From CBDFMR01 sp965249765 (GTDB lineage: Bacteria; Bacteroidota; Bacteroidia; Chitinophagales; Saprospiraceae): a DNA stretch of 64,000 nt. Under the pieces are notes generated by a model. That model searched no databases and had not been told where the DNA came from. It saw nothing but the letters and a program-made list of their open reading frames with translations. This document shows positions 36,771 to 45,908 of this stretch, in pieces (within the stretch, counting starts at the first letter, position 1; every line of letters begins with the position of its first letter). Both the position numbers and the translations under genes were made by a program. The stretch covers positions 2,480,001 through 2,544,000 of the forward strand of contig CBDFMR010000005.1 of assembly GCA_965249765.1 (NCBI GenBank), written 5' to 3'.

Positions 36771-38540
36771 GTAAGTACTCAATACCTGTTGAGAATTGGG
36801 CATAGTTATCCCAAGGATAGTTGATGTTTTTGGGTCATTAACTGAGATAAAGGAGGGATAAGATGAGTATTTTGAAGTCGATCCTGAAGATACTCCCAGA
36901 AAGATATTTCTAACTTTCTACAGGTTTTTTTCAGTGACAAAAAAGTATCTCTTGCCAATCTGCCATTTTCACTTCTGGTTCCTGCACTTATCTTTCTTCT
37001 TTTGACATATTCGCGGATGTCACTTTCCGAATCATTGTTGTGCAAAGAACTATTAGGTCGAAGAAGTACCACCAGAAGCTGGTCTTTGTTTTCTCTCAAT
37101 TTTTCCAATAGCTGATTTAGTGAAGAATAGTTAATCACTGGTTCGCATAAGGTATCAAATTGTTCGTTTAATTGCAATGCCAGATCATCATCAGGGGTTT
37201 TCTTGTATTTTTTGAGGGCTTGATACAACTGCCAGAAGGCTGTCTTTTTATTTACTAATTGTGATTGTTGAACTGGATTATAACTTTTGAGTTTTACCAG
37301 AGGTCTTTCGGCATGCTTCCAACATAGTGAATGGACAAATAAATTGAACTGACCTGCTCCGTCTGAGTGAATCACAGTATTAGGGTCAAATCCATGGGCC
37401 ACAATAGTTCCTATTAACAAGGCTTCTGTTATTTGTCTGATGACGTATTGGGCCGTTATTCCCTCGCGGTTAAAATAATTTTCTAAGCTCGTTTTGTCTT
37501 CAAAGATTCGCTCACCACTTTCATAACTTTGCCTTAGTATCCGGTAATATTTGCTTGCAAATTTTTCTCTTTTAACATACGAAAGGCTCGTTTCATTGAT
37601 TTGATAATCTCTTCTTGACTGACGCAGTATTTCCAGAAAATTGATACGACTTTTTGAAAACGTTGTCGTAAAGTAGGTAAACAATGAGGAATTGATGCAA
37701 TTACAAAACCCATTCCTAAACTCATGTCTTGCTCCTGTATCATCAGTGCGCAATTCTTCCCCCAATTCTATTCCTTTAGATAACAAGGATGCCTTTTCTA
37801 TGTGAAAAGACTGTTTGTCTTCTGTTAATATAAAGCTGATCTGTCCAGATGATATATCTATCCCATAGTCTTTCAGTGAGGTCAGAAGTAGCGGTTGGGT
37901 CACACCACACTCATAATATTGGTGGAGGATAAAGGCTTTTAATCTCGGACCAAAATGGGTGTTTTGTAAATGTATAGGTAGCTCCGCTATTCGGATCTCT
38001 CCTTTTGGACCCTTCCATTTTTCTAATTTATACTCGATATTATTGGCCCTTATTATAATATCCTGTCTGATGTGGTTCTGATGACCTATTAATTTCCAGC
38101 CTTCCCCTAATCCCGTGATTTTGATCTCTTTGGTCTCGTGAATTTTTAGTGACGACTTCTTATTCCGTTTTCCACTTGTACGGCTCCCCTTTCCTTTATT
38201 CTTATTTGGATTCTTATCCAGTTGACTCGCCTTGATAGTAGGCTTCTTTGGCAGCTTCTTCAATTTCCTGATTTCAGCTTCTAGTTCTTCAACCTTTTTT
38301 GATAGCTTTTCTATTTGCGCAAATCCTTTATTTATCTGTTCATGAAGAAATTGAACATAGGGCTCTTCCAGTAATTCTTTTCTGAATCCTGGTATATTAA
38401 TTCTTGATCTTTGTTTCTCTTGACTGATAATTGAGCTTTTTACTCTATTATCTATTCACGGTCGTACTTCTTTAACGTTCAATTTCCTTCTTTGGTTTAT
38501 ACTCCCAAATTTACTTTTTTTTCGACTATTGAGTACTTAC
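36771..38540 (-). mobile_element. IS66-like insertion sequence
   Basis: Inverted ends GTAAGTACTCAAT (36771-36783) and ATTGAGTACTTAC (38528-38540); the GTAA start fits IS66 elements. Length 1770 bp with a single transposase gene and no tnpA/tnpB accessory genes. Its right end cuts the transposase relic at 38541-39098. No 8-bp target duplication is visible; the two flanks share only TGAAA. Confidence 0.85.
36806..38455 (-). CDS. IS66-family transposase
   Basis: The conserved body (from a TTG at 38263, 485 residues) has the catalytic Asp in ELRTDDTGARHEF, an Asp in VIHSDGAGQFN followed by CWKHAERPL, and the C-terminal block NDSESDIREYVKRRKISAGT. The same frame continues upstream to 38455 without a stop and encodes a coiled coil (EPYVQFLHEQINKGFAQIEK, LSKKVEELEAEIRKLK) that belongs to such proteins, but it has no ATG, GTG or TTG near its beginning. 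The natural start is therefore lost or unusual. Confidence 0.85.
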   Translation of the reverse strand: MDNRVKSSIISQEKQRSRINIPGFRKELLEEPYVQFLHEQINKGFAQIEKLSKKVEELEAEIRKLKKLPKKPTIKASQLDKNPNKNKGKGSRTSGKRNKKSSLKIHETKEIKITGLGEGWKLIGHQNHIRQDIIIRANNIEYKLEKWKGPKGEIRIAELPIHLQNTHFGPRLKAFILHQYYECGVTQPLLLTSLKDYGIDISSGQISFILTEDKQSFHIEKASLLSKGIELGEELRTDDTGARHEFRNGFCNCINSSLFTYFTTTFSKSRINFLEILRQSRRDYQINETSLSYVKREKFASKYYRILRQSYESGERIFEDKTSLENYFNREGITAQYVIRQITEALLIGTIVAHGFDPNTVIHSDGAGQFNLFVHSLCWKHAERPLVKLKSYNPVQQSQLVNKKTAFWQLYQALKKYKKTPDDDLALQLNEQFDTLCEPVINYSSLNQLLEKLRENKDQLLVVLLRPNSSLHNNDSESDIREYVKRRKISAGTRSENGRLARDTFLSLKKTCRKLEISFWEYLQDRLQNTHLIPPLSQLMTQKHQLSLG

Positions 38541-39098
38541 TCGTGAAATACACGTGCCAGCTTATTCTCCTTCCACTTTTCTTCTCTAGTGAAAAGCATG
38601 CAAGCATCGACCATCACATAGGTGTGTTCATCCTTGTCTTTGGATGGTACAAGCATATACTCCGTATGGTTCGCTTGTACTATAGGGTCTATCTGTGCTC
38701 CATGCCACTCGCTTACTCTCTGAAATTGTTTGGCACTCAAGTCAATGCCCAATAGTCTCTCTAGTATTTGAGAAGCATCCTCAAATACAGACCCCTGTGA
38801 TAATAAGCATATCAAAGACTGAATATACATGCTCATCTTAAATGCCTGATGTTGTAACAAATGATCTTTCTTTAGATCAATGCGCCCCAATATGGTCAAT
38901 ACTTTTTTTTGCATTACGATCCTTGGGCAACTTGCCGCGGCTATTGGTTAACATACTTCGCCCTATTCGCAAGGTTCGCTCAAATAAATCCTTCTCATAC
39001 TCTTAGGCATCCGTCATCTTAGGTTCTATCTCCAGCCATGCATCTACTTCTGCTTCTACTGTTCTCAGGATGGACTGCTTTATTTGCTCTTTGTCCAT
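38537..39098 (-). pseudogene. transposase relic (ISKra4-like), truncated by the IS66-like element
   Basis: Starting at ATG 39098 the frame reads MDKEQIKQSILRTVEAEVDA, meets a stop codon near 39000, then continues EYEKDLFERTLRIGRSM to KDRNAKK. One base of the A-run near 38905 must be dropped to go on to VLTILGRIDLKK, LGIDLSAKQFQRVSEWHG and VMVDACMLFTREEKWKENKL. It ends at the IS66 right end. It therefore carries a nonsense codon, a frameshift and loss of the catalytic half. The family name is from memory of similar N-termini. Confidence 0.7.
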
Positions 39099-39219
39099 GT
39101 CCTGTATGGTTTAGGTTATATCTATAACGTTGTATCTGCATTTTGTCATTCACCCAAAAGATATCGCCAGCACACATTGACGTATTAATTCGTATTTTTC
39201 CAGCCAGTGAAGAATACAT
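39099..39219. other. leader of the acyl-CoA carboxylase gene
   Basis: About 120 bases between the transposase relic and the carboxylase ATG. No consensus promoter is obvious, so the native promoter may have been changed by the insertion. Confidence 0.35.
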
Positions 39220-40854
39220 ATGGGCAAAGTCGATATAGAATTTAATAAGAACGAAGATGAGATGAAGCTCTCCATCAGTCAGCTCGAGAAAAAGCTCGAG
39301 AAGATTTACGAGGGAGGAGGGCAAAAGCGCATCGACAAGGAGCATAACAAGGGTAAATTTACAGCCAGAGAGAGACTGGTCAGGCTACTTGACTCAGATC
39401 TTCCTTTTGCTGAAATTGGAGCCTTCGCCGCTTCCGATATGTATCAGGAATATGGTGGCGCACCGGCTGCAGGTGTCATAGTTGTATTGGGACATGTGAG
39501 TGGAAGGTTGTGCGTTGTAGTCGCAAATGACGCCACGGTAAAGGCGGGAGCATGGTTTCCTATGACAGGCAAAAAGAACCTTCGGGCTCAGGAACTCGCC
39601 ATGGAAAACCGCATTCCTATAATTTATCTCGTAGACAGTGCCGGTGTCTTCTTACCACTGCAAGATGAGATATTTCCAGATAAGGAACACTTTGGTAGAA
39701 TATTTAGAAACAATGCCCGGATGTCAAGCATGGGCATCATTCAGATAGCAGCTATCATGGGCAGCTGCGTAGCAGGAGGAGCTTATCTTCCTATCATGTC
39801 TGATGAAGCAATGATCGTGGATAAGACAGGCTCTATTTTTCTTGCTGGACCCTATCTGGTAAAAGCAGCCATAGGAGAAGAAGTCGACAAGGAGACGCTG
39901 GGAGGAGCTAGCACACACTGTGAGATTTCTGGGGTTACTGACTATAAAATGCCGGACGAAGAGACATGTCTCCAGACCATTCGTGACATTGTCGATAAAA
40001 TAGGCACTTCGCCTAAATCTGGAATAAACAGAGTAGAGTCTCTACCTCCCAAAGTTGATGCAGAGCAGATGTACGGCATCTTTCCATCAGAGGCTACCAA
40101 ACCATATGACATGGTCAAGCTTCTAGAATGCATCGTTGATGAATCCGAACTGGTTCAGTACAAAAAAGACTATGGAAAGACCATCATATGTGCCTATGCC
40201 CGTATCGATGGCTGGTCAGTAGGTATCGTAGCCAATCAACGTAAGGTTGTAAAGAATAAGAAAGGTGAAATGCAATTCGGTGGGGTGATATACTCTGATT
40301 CTGCTGACAAAGCTACGAGATTTATTCTCAATTGCAATCAGAAAAAAATACCCATTGTATTTTTCCATGATGTCACCGGATTCATGGTGGGTAAGCGATC
40401 AGAACATGGTGGAATCATCAAGGACGGAGCTAAGATGGTAAACGCCGTGGCTAACTCGACAGTACCGAAATTCTCTGTAGTTATAGGCAACTCCTACGGT
40501 GCAGGAAACTATGCCATGTGTGGCAAGGCCTATGATCCACGACTGATCGTTGGATGGCCATCAGCCAAGATAGCTGTCATGGGTGGTACACAGGCAGCAA
40601 AGGTCCTAGCGCAGATCGAGGTGAGCAGTGCTAAGAAAAAAGGTGAAGAGATCACTCCTGAACAGGAGCAAGAAATTCTAGATAAGATCAAGGCACGCTA
40701 TGGTCACCAGACAACACCCTACTATGCCGCTTCTCGGCTATGGCTCGATGCCATCATAGATCCGGTCGAAACGCGGAAAGTAATATCACTGGGAATAGCT
40801 ATGGCGGATCATGCACCTATTGAAAAATTTAACCTAGGAGTAATCCAAACCTGA
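39220..40854 (+). CDS. acyl-CoA carboxylase, carboxyltransferase (beta) subunit
   Basis: 544 residues with both halves of the carboxyltransferase fold: GGASTHCEISGVTD near residue 230 and GNSYGAGNYAMCGKAYDPRL near residue 430, plus FTARERL at the N-terminus. It resembles methylcrotonyl-CoA carboxylase beta (leucine breakdown) more than propionyl-CoA carboxylase, judged from WFPMTGKKNLRAQELA and the FLPLQ motif. The biotin subunit is not in the window. The rRNA methyltransferase gene follows by 2 bases. Confidence 0.9.
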   Translation: MGKVDIEFNKNEDEMKLSISQLEKKLEKIYEGGGQKRIDKEHNKGKFTARERLVRLLDSDLPFAEIGAFAASDMYQEYGGAPAAGVIVVLGHVSGRLCVVVANDATVKAGAWFPMTGKKNLRAQELAMENRIPIIYLVDSAGVFLPLQDEIFPDKEHFGRIFRNNARMSSMGIIQIAAIMGSCVAGGAYLPIMSDEAMIVDKTGSIFLAGPYLVKAAIGEEVDKETLGGASTHCEISGVTDYKMPDEETCLQTIRDIVDKIGTSPKSGINRVESLPPKVDAEQMYGIFPSEATKPYDMVKLLECIVDESELVQYKKDYGKTIICAYARIDGWSVGIVANQRKVVKNKKGEMQFGGVIYSDSADKATRFILNCNQKKIPIVFFHDVTGFMVGKRSEHGGIIKDGAKMVNAVANSTVPKFSVVIGNSYGAGNYAMCGKAYDPRLIVGWPSAKIAVMGGTQAAKVLAQIEVSSAKKKGEEITPEQEQEILDKIKARYGHQTTPYYAASRLWLDAIIDPVETRKVISLGIAMADHAPIEKFNLGVIQT

Positions 40855-40856
40855 TT

Positions 40857-41987
40857 GTGAAGATAATAGCAAAAACCTTTCATGGTCTCGAGGGAGTCTT
40901 GGAAGAAGAAATACGAAAACTTGGTGGTCAAGAAATTGTCAAACTCAAGAGAGCGATAGCCTACGAAGGTGATCTGCGATTACTGTATAAATCCAATCAT
41001 TATCTGCGAACAGCATTGAAGATTTTACTGCCACTTGGCGAATACGAAGTAGAAAATGAAGACCAGCTTTACAAGAGAGTTTTTAGTATACCTTGGGAGT
41101 CTCATTTCTCAACACGACAAACATTTAGTGTTTCATCATCGGTATCTGGAAGGAGATTTACCCATAGTAAGTATGTCGCTCTAAAGTCCAAAGATGCGAT
41201 CGTTGATCGTTTTAGATTTAAGTCAGGGAAAAGGCCCAATGTAGATGTAGAAAATGCTGATTTCCATATCAATATTCATATAAGAGATAGATTATGTACC
41301 GTATCACTTGATAGTTCTGGTGAGTCTCTACACAGACGTGGTTATCGCAAAACATCAGGACCTGCACCGCTAAATGAAGCCCTTGCCGCAGGTCTCGTTT
41401 TATTATCTGGCTGGGACGGTCATCGTCCTTTGTACGATCCTATGTGCGGCTCGGCAACCATACTTATCGAGGCTGCACTTTATGCCATGGGCAAGTCACC
41501 ACAGAAGAGAAGTCGTAGATATTCATTTATGAACTGGAAGACTTTTGACAAGGAGATGTGGCTAGAAGTGCAGAAGGGTCTTTCCACCGTATATAACACC
41601 ACTCCCTCCATAACAGGAAGCGATGTCTCTGACATAGTTATTTCTAATGCAGGCCAAAATGTAGGAGCTGCTGACCTATATCGTTTTATAAAGCTTGAGG
41701 ACGGTGATTTTTTTTCTCACAACGGAATGAATGAGAATGCAGTATTGATCTGTAATCCACCATATGACAAGAGGCTCAAGGAAGAAGACATTCAAGCCTA
41801 TTACAAGAAGATGGGTGATAAGTTTAAGCAGCATTATCAAGGTTGTGAAGCTTGGGTTTTCAGCGGAAACATTCCTGCATTGAAATCTGTAGGATTACGC
41901 CCAAGTAAGAAAATAAACTTGTTTAATGGTCCTATTGAATCAGGATTCTATAAATTTGAAATGTATCAGGGAAGTAAGGAAAATTAA
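40857..41987 (+). CDS. THUMP-domain class I SAM-dependent RNA methyltransferase (RlmL-like)
   Basis: 376 residues from a GTG start. An N-terminal THUMP RNA-binding domain (KTFHGLEGVLEEEIRKLGG, through about 160) is followed by the methyltransferase: SAM motif YDPMCGSATILIEAALYAMG and catalytic LICNPPYDKRL. This matches the N-terminal part of RlmL, which makes m2G2445 in 23S rRNA. It is downstream of the carboxylase in the same direction and probably co-transcribed. Confidence 0.88.
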   Translation: MKIIAKTFHGLEGVLEEEIRKLGGQEIVKLKRAIAYEGDLRLLYKSNHYLRTALKILLPLGEYEVENEDQLYKRVFSIPWESHFSTRQTFSVSSSVSGRRFTHSKYVALKSKDAIVDRFRFKSGKRPNVDVENADFHINIHIRDRLCTVSLDSSGESLHRRGYRKTSGPAPLNEALAAGLVLLSGWDGHRPLYDPMCGSATILIEAALYAMGKSPQKRSRRYSFMNWKTFDKEMWLEVQKGLSTVYNTTPSITGSDVSDIVISNAGQNVGAADLYRFIKLEDGDFFSHNGMNENAVLICNPPYDKRLKEEDIQAYYKKMGDKFKQHYQGCEAWVFSGNIPALKSVGLRPSKKINLFNGPIESGFYKFEMYQGSKEN

Positions 41988-41989
41988 AG

Positions 41990-42286
41990 ATGAGAGTAAT
42001 ATTGGTTATCGGCTTCTTTTTAACTTCATTGAACGTTAGGTCGCAAATGACCACGAAAACGGCATACCCTACTCGAGAAGAAATTAAGATAGACCTTAAC
42101 AATTCGTTGATTATCAATAGTATAAATTCTAACTACAGAAAAGAGAAAACACCATCTCCTCCGTCTCTAAGACCGCTTCCTCTATTTTGTGCCATGGAAA
42201 ATAAGATATGGAAAAAGTCAAAGATCAATGTAAGGTTTCGTTTGGGCAGTGCTGATTATGTAGACAAGTTGGAACAAAAAAATTGA
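41990..42286 (+). CDS. small secreted protein, unknown function
   Basis: 98 residues with a signal peptide (MRVILVIGFFLTSLNVRSQ). The mature part is basic with a Pro-Ser-rich middle (TPSPPSLRPLPLFC). No family recognised. It follows the methyltransferase gene by 2 bases, so it is the end of that operon. Confidence 0.55.
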   Translation: MRVILVIGFFLTSLNVRSQMTTKTAYPTREEIKIDLNNSLIINSINSNYRKEKTPSPPSLRPLPLFCAMENKIWKKSKINVRFRLGSADYVDKLEQKN

Positions 42287-42295
42287 CAATTTTCG

Positions 42296-42303
42296 TACCT
42301 TTG
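42296..42303 (+). promoter_or_regulatory. -7 element for the small lipoprotein gene
   Basis: TACCTTTG matches TAnnTTTG, about 63 bases before the ATG at 42367. TTG sequences upstream are badly spaced, so only the -7 part is supported. Confidence 0.5.
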
Positions 42304-42366
42304 CGGTGCATTATTCTGAGAATAAGCTCGATTAGATTAAATAATTAACAACATAACCTATTTAAC

Positions 42367-42942
42367 ATGAAAAACGGAATTCTTAAAACAGGACTCTTCC
42401 TAATGACGATCTTCAGCATGACTTTGTTCATATCATGCGGAGATGACGAACCAACAGACATTACTGGATGTATGGACTCTGCTGCCGAAAACTACAATGC
42501 TGATGCTAATGTAGCTGGCGATTGTGTATATGCAGCTGATAAGTTTATTGGTACTTACTTAGGATCTTCTGACTGTATGGGAGGTCTTGCAGGTATCGTT
42601 GATATGCTTACGAATGATATGCTTTCTTTTAGTGTTTCTTCATCTGTTGCCGGTGGACCAAATGATGTTTTGATTAACATTCCTATACAAGGAACGCCTG
42701 TTGCATTTTCTGCAACTGTCGAGGATAACAACCTTACTGTTGATGCTAATTTATCAGGTCTACCTTTCCCTGATGGATCAGGAGGAACTATCATGGTGAT
42801 TGTACAAGCTGACGGAGTTATGGTATATGATGACACTGATGATTCTGCTACTGGAACTATCAACGTTGCTATATTCCTTGATAACTCAGCAATGACATCT
42901 CTTGATGCTGGTAGTTGTGCGATTACTGGAGTTAAGCAGTAA
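42367..42942 (+). CDS. lipoprotein with GCMD...NYNADA calcium-type motif
   Basis: 191 residues. The lipoprotein signal ends at LFISCGDDE, and the CGDDE sequence after the cysteine suggests surface export of the lipoprotein, as in other Bacteroidota. A short GCMDSAAENYNADANVAGDC motif common in secreted proteins of this phylum follows, then a beta-rich domain. Function unknown. It has its own promoter-like element and a terminator downstream. Confidence 0.75.
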   Translation: MKNGILKTGLFLMTIFSMTLFISCGDDEPTDITGCMDSAAENYNADANVAGDCVYAADKFIGTYLGSSDCMGGLAGIVDMLTNDMLSFSVSSSVAGGPNDVLINIPIQGTPVAFSATVEDNNLTVDANLSGLPFPDGSGGTIMVIVQADGVMVYDDTDDSATGTINVAIFLDNSAMTSLDAGSCAITGVKQ

Positions 42943-42965
42943 AATACTTAAGAACAAATAATACG

Positions 42966-43000
42966 ATGCCGGGTGAAGTTCACTCGGCATTATTATTTTA
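42966..43000. terminator. bidirectional terminator between lipoprotein gene and bshB1
   Basis: An 11-bp stem (ATGCCGGGTGA with TCACTCGGCAT, one G-U pair, loop of three) at 42966-42990, followed by a T/A-rich run on both sides. It lies between convergent genes. Confidence 0.75.
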
Positions 43001-43694
43001 GTGAAAATAGATCTGATACCCCTAGAACTCTTTCTGCGACAAATCCCTCACCATACTCGACGCCTATCTCTCGTCCATATGTCCGTGCTTTGGCTCTAAT
43101 GACCTCAAGGAAGGATTCTGAAGAAATGGGTGTATCAGGCTCATCGGAATCTTCATTGAAGAATTGAGACTTAAAACAAAGTATAGCTTCCATCTTCTCC
43201 GCCATAGAGTCAGAAATGTCGACTACAATGTCCGGGGATAAATATCGATCTTGAATGTAAAAGTAGACTGACTCCGGTCGAAATGCTTCTTGACCCTCAT
43301 CAATTTTCTTAAGACCTGAATAGAAGCAAGCATCAGCGACAAGTTTAGACGCTCTTCCATGATCAGGATGCCTATCAGATGGAGCATTGGCTAAAATTAC
43401 TCGGGGTTTATGTTTTCGAATAACACTGATTATTTTGAGAACATTCTCATTGGTATGTTCAAATAAACCATCACGCATCCCAAGGTTCTCCCGAAACAAA
43501 GCCTTCATGTAGTGCATCGCTGATTCTGCTTCTTTCAAACGTAAGGGTGCATTGCCCCGAGTTCCCAACTCTCCTTGAGTAAGATCACACAAGCCTACTT
43601 TATATCCTTGACGAATATGCCGAATGAGCGTACCACTGCAACTCAGCTCTATATCATCGGGATGAACTCCTATTGCCAGAATATCAAGACTCAT
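42993..43694 (-). CDS. bshB1: bacillithiol biosynthesis deacetylase BshB1
   Basis: 233 residues. LmbE-type metal site: GVHPDDIELSCSG near the N-terminus and APSDRHPDHGRAS near residue 110; LTQGELGTRG is also characteristic. BshB1 removes acetyl from GlcNAc-malate in the synthesis of the thiol bacillithiol. It is 3 bases downstream of fabH on the same strand. The other bsh genes are not in this window. Confidence 0.92.
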   Translation of the reverse strand: MSLDILAIGVHPDDIELSCSGTLIRHIRQGYKVGLCDLTQGELGTRGNAPLRLKEAESAMHYMKALFRENLGMRDGLFEHTNENVLKIISVIRKHKPRVILANAPSDRHPDHGRASKLVADACFYSGLKKIDEGQEAFRPESVYFYIQDRYLSPDIVVDISDSMAEKMEAILCFKSQFFNEDSDEPDTPISSESFLEVIRAKARTYGREIGVEYGEGFVAERVLGVSDLFSLK

Positions 43695-43697
43695 AAA

Positions 43698-44756
43698 TTA
43701 CCATCTGATAAGTGCACTACCCCATGTAAATCCACTTCCGAATGCAGCTAAACAAACCAAGTCATTGTCCTTGATCTTTCCTTCTTTCACCGCCTCACTC
43801 ATCGCAATGGGAATAGATGCTGCCGTGGTGTTTCCATACCTCTGAATATTATTAAATACTTGATCATCTCTAAGACCCAGTATCTTCTGAACAAATTTAC
43901 TGATACGAAGATTAGCCTGATGAGGAATAAATATGTCTATATCTGTCGAGGATAAATTACAAGTTGTAAGAGCTTCATTGATAACTTGGGGGAATTTCTT
44001 GACAGCCGTCTTGAAAACAAGCTTGCCATTCATGTACGGAGACAACATATTATCGTCGAGCATTTTCTGGGTCACAAAAATGCCACCAGGGTTACCAGTA
44101 TCTGTATATCCAAATTTTTCCTGACCAACATGATATCCACCATGTGAACCAGGATTGAGAAGCGATAACTCCTCGGCGTGTGTTCCATCACTATGCAAAT
44201 GGGTCGTCAAGACACCTCTACCTTCTTCCTCTGTAGGTTGAAGTATCACCGCGCCGGCACCATCACCAAATATGACACTCACTGACCTACCCTCCGTACT
44301 ATAATCTAGTCCCATGGAGTGCATCTCAGCACCTACGAGCAGTATATTCTTATATGTCCCGGTTCTGATAAACTGGTCAGCTACAGATAGTCCATAGATA
44401 AATCCACTACACTGATTCCTGATATCCAAGGCTCCGATCTCAGTATTGGTAATCCCCATTTCTCGCTGTAACAAAACCCCACATCCTGGAAAAAAATAAT
44501 CCGAACTCAATGTGGCAAAAATTATGAAGTCTATATCTTCTTTGTCGATGTCGGCATCAGCTATGGCATTAAAGGCAGCCTTTGTGCCTAATGTAGTAGT
44601 TGTCTCCTCATGTTTTTTCGCAAACCTTCTTTCTTCGATGCCAGTACGCTCTCGAATCCACTCATCGGAAGTTTCCATGTAATTTGTCAAATCACCATTA
44701 GTATAAACGGTTTCAGGGACGTGGTGCCCTATTCCAGCTATTCTTGTTCTTATCAT
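43698..44756 (-). CDS. fabH: beta-ketoacyl-ACP synthase III
   Basis: 352 residues with the catalytic triad: Cys116 in IRNQCSGFIYG, His in IFIPHQANLRI, Asn in RYGNTTAASIP. FabH starts fatty-acid synthesis by condensing an acyl-CoA with malonyl-ACP; in this phylum it often uses branched primers. A second FabH could also serve a special pathway, but nothing nearby suggests that. It forms an operon with bshB1. Confidence 0.92.
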   Translation of the reverse strand: MIRTRIAGIGHHVPETVYTNGDLTNYMETSDEWIRERTGIEERRFAKKHEETTTTLGTKAAFNAIADADIDKEDIDFIIFATLSSDYFFPGCGVLLQREMGITNTEIGALDIRNQCSGFIYGLSVADQFIRTGTYKNILLVGAEMHSMGLDYSTEGRSVSVIFGDGAGAVILQPTEEEGRGVLTTHLHSDGTHAEELSLLNPGSHGGYHVGQEKFGYTDTGNPGGIFVTQKMLDDNMLSPYMNGKLVFKTAVKKFPQVINEALTTCNLSSTDIDIFIPHQANLRISKFVQKILGLRDDQVFNNIQRYGNTTAASIPIAMSEAVKEGKIKDNDLVCLAAFGSGFTWGSALIRW

Positions 44757-44875
44757 CTAATCTACTTTTGAACAGGGCATTAATATACAACAGTTATCAT
44801 CTTTTATGAATAGATCGTATTTTACCTCTTTTGAAAAATACTATTCCATTAAATTAGAATGTTGAATACCTTATC

Positions 44876-45295
44876 ATGAATGAACTTTTAAAAAATGAAG
44901 AGCTGAAGAAGGACCTGCTTAGATTGCTCTTTAGACTAGCGATGGTCGATGGGGAATTAAGCCCAAAAGAAATCTCCTATCTCAGACAACTCTGCGCCGC
45001 ATTAAGTATCTCTGAAGAAATGTATAATGACGCTCTGTCTACATATGATGATGATGCCTTTACAGTGCCTAAGTCAGAAATTGACAGGATGAGTATTATT
45101 TACTATACTTTATTCCTGATGAAGGCTGATAAATCCATTAAGGAAGAAGAAGAGAAGGTGATACTGTCTTTAGGTTTCAAACTAGGACTTCCTGAGCAAC
45201 TTTTACAGGATTTTATTAATGTAGTCAAAGAGCACAAGGACGGTCGCATCCCTTCAGAAAATCTTGTTGAGCAAATCAAGAAGTACTTAAATTGA
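44876..45295 (+). CDS. TerB-like helical protein
   Basis: 139 residues, all helical and acidic. LFRLAMVDGELSPKEISYLR and MKADKSIKEEEEKVILSLG form the two-helix repeats of the TerB/DjlA-N fold, which binds metal or partner proteins through the acidic patches. The stop overlaps the start of the DUF3052 gene. Role unknown. Confidence 0.78.
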   Translation: MNELLKNEELKKDLLRLLFRLAMVDGELSPKEISYLRQLCAALSISEEMYNDALSTYDDDAFTVPKSEIDRMSIIYYTLFLMKADKSIKEEEEKVILSLGFKLGLPEQLLQDFINVVKEHKDGRIPSENLVEQIKKYLN

Positions 45296-45699
45296 ACTCA
45301 TCAGGGTATAGCGGTACGCCACTTTACAAGAAACTCAATATCAAGCAAGAGAGTCGGGTATTGCTAGATTCGGAATTTGATAGCTTTGCTGAACTTTTAC
45401 TTCCCGATGATTTTGAAATATCATATACAGTTGATATGGAATCTGCCAATTTTGTAATTCTGTTTTGCAACGAAATTGACATCATTGGAATGAAAATCCG
45501 AGAGTATCAGGAAGTAATAAGACCTGATGGCATACTCTGGGTGTCATGGTATAAGAAGTCCTCAAAAAAGCAAGGATTGGTCAATGAAGATGTGATTCGA
45601 CGGATAGCTCTGTCTATAGATCTTGTAGACATTAAAGTTTGCGCTATTGATAAAGACTGGTCAGGCCTGAAACTTATGATCAGAAAAGAACTAAGGTGA
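45292..45699 (+). CDS. DUF3052 family protein
   Basis: 135 residues from a TTG start that overlaps the preceding stop (TTGA). Family motifs: GYSGTPLYKKLNIK at the N-terminus, RPDGILWVSWYKK in the middle, LVDIKVCAIDKDWSGLKLMI at the end. The fold looks like a methyltransferase remnant without a clear SAM motif. Function unknown. Confidence 0.8.
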   Translation: MNSSGYSGTPLYKKLNIKQESRVLLDSEFDSFAELLLPDDFEISYTVDMESANFVILFCNEIDIIGMKIREYQEVIRPDGILWVSWYKKSSKKQGLVNEDVIRRIALSIDLVDIKVCAIDKDWSGLKLMIRKELR

Positions 45700-45702
45700 T
45701 TT

Positions 45703-45870
45703 ATTGAGCCTTCAGTTTTGAGCTGTGAGATATGAGTTTTGAGCTAAACTTTCTAATCAAATAATCATCCAAATATTCAGATAATGGAAGTTCGCGATGG
45801 CGCGAGGAAGAGATTTCAGCTTTCAGTAGTGAGTATTCAGCTGTGAGTTCTGAGTCTCGAGTTGTCTGCG
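45703..45870. repeat. degenerate word-like intergenic repeat
   Basis: No gene. The stretch is built from variants of short words (GAGCTGTGAG, CAGCTGTGAG, GAGTTTTGAG, TGAGTTCTGAG, CAGCTTTCAG). Such imperfectly repeated sequence is not coding. Origin and function are unclear. Confidence 0.55.
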
Positions 45871-45908
45871 TTAAGATTTATGTCAAATCCTCCTCCTAAG
45901 TCCTCAAG

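Noticed and set aside
37534..37743. Open frame of 69 codons inside the IS66 transposase gene
   Set aside because: It overlaps the conserved catalytic frame on the same strand and has no recognisable content.
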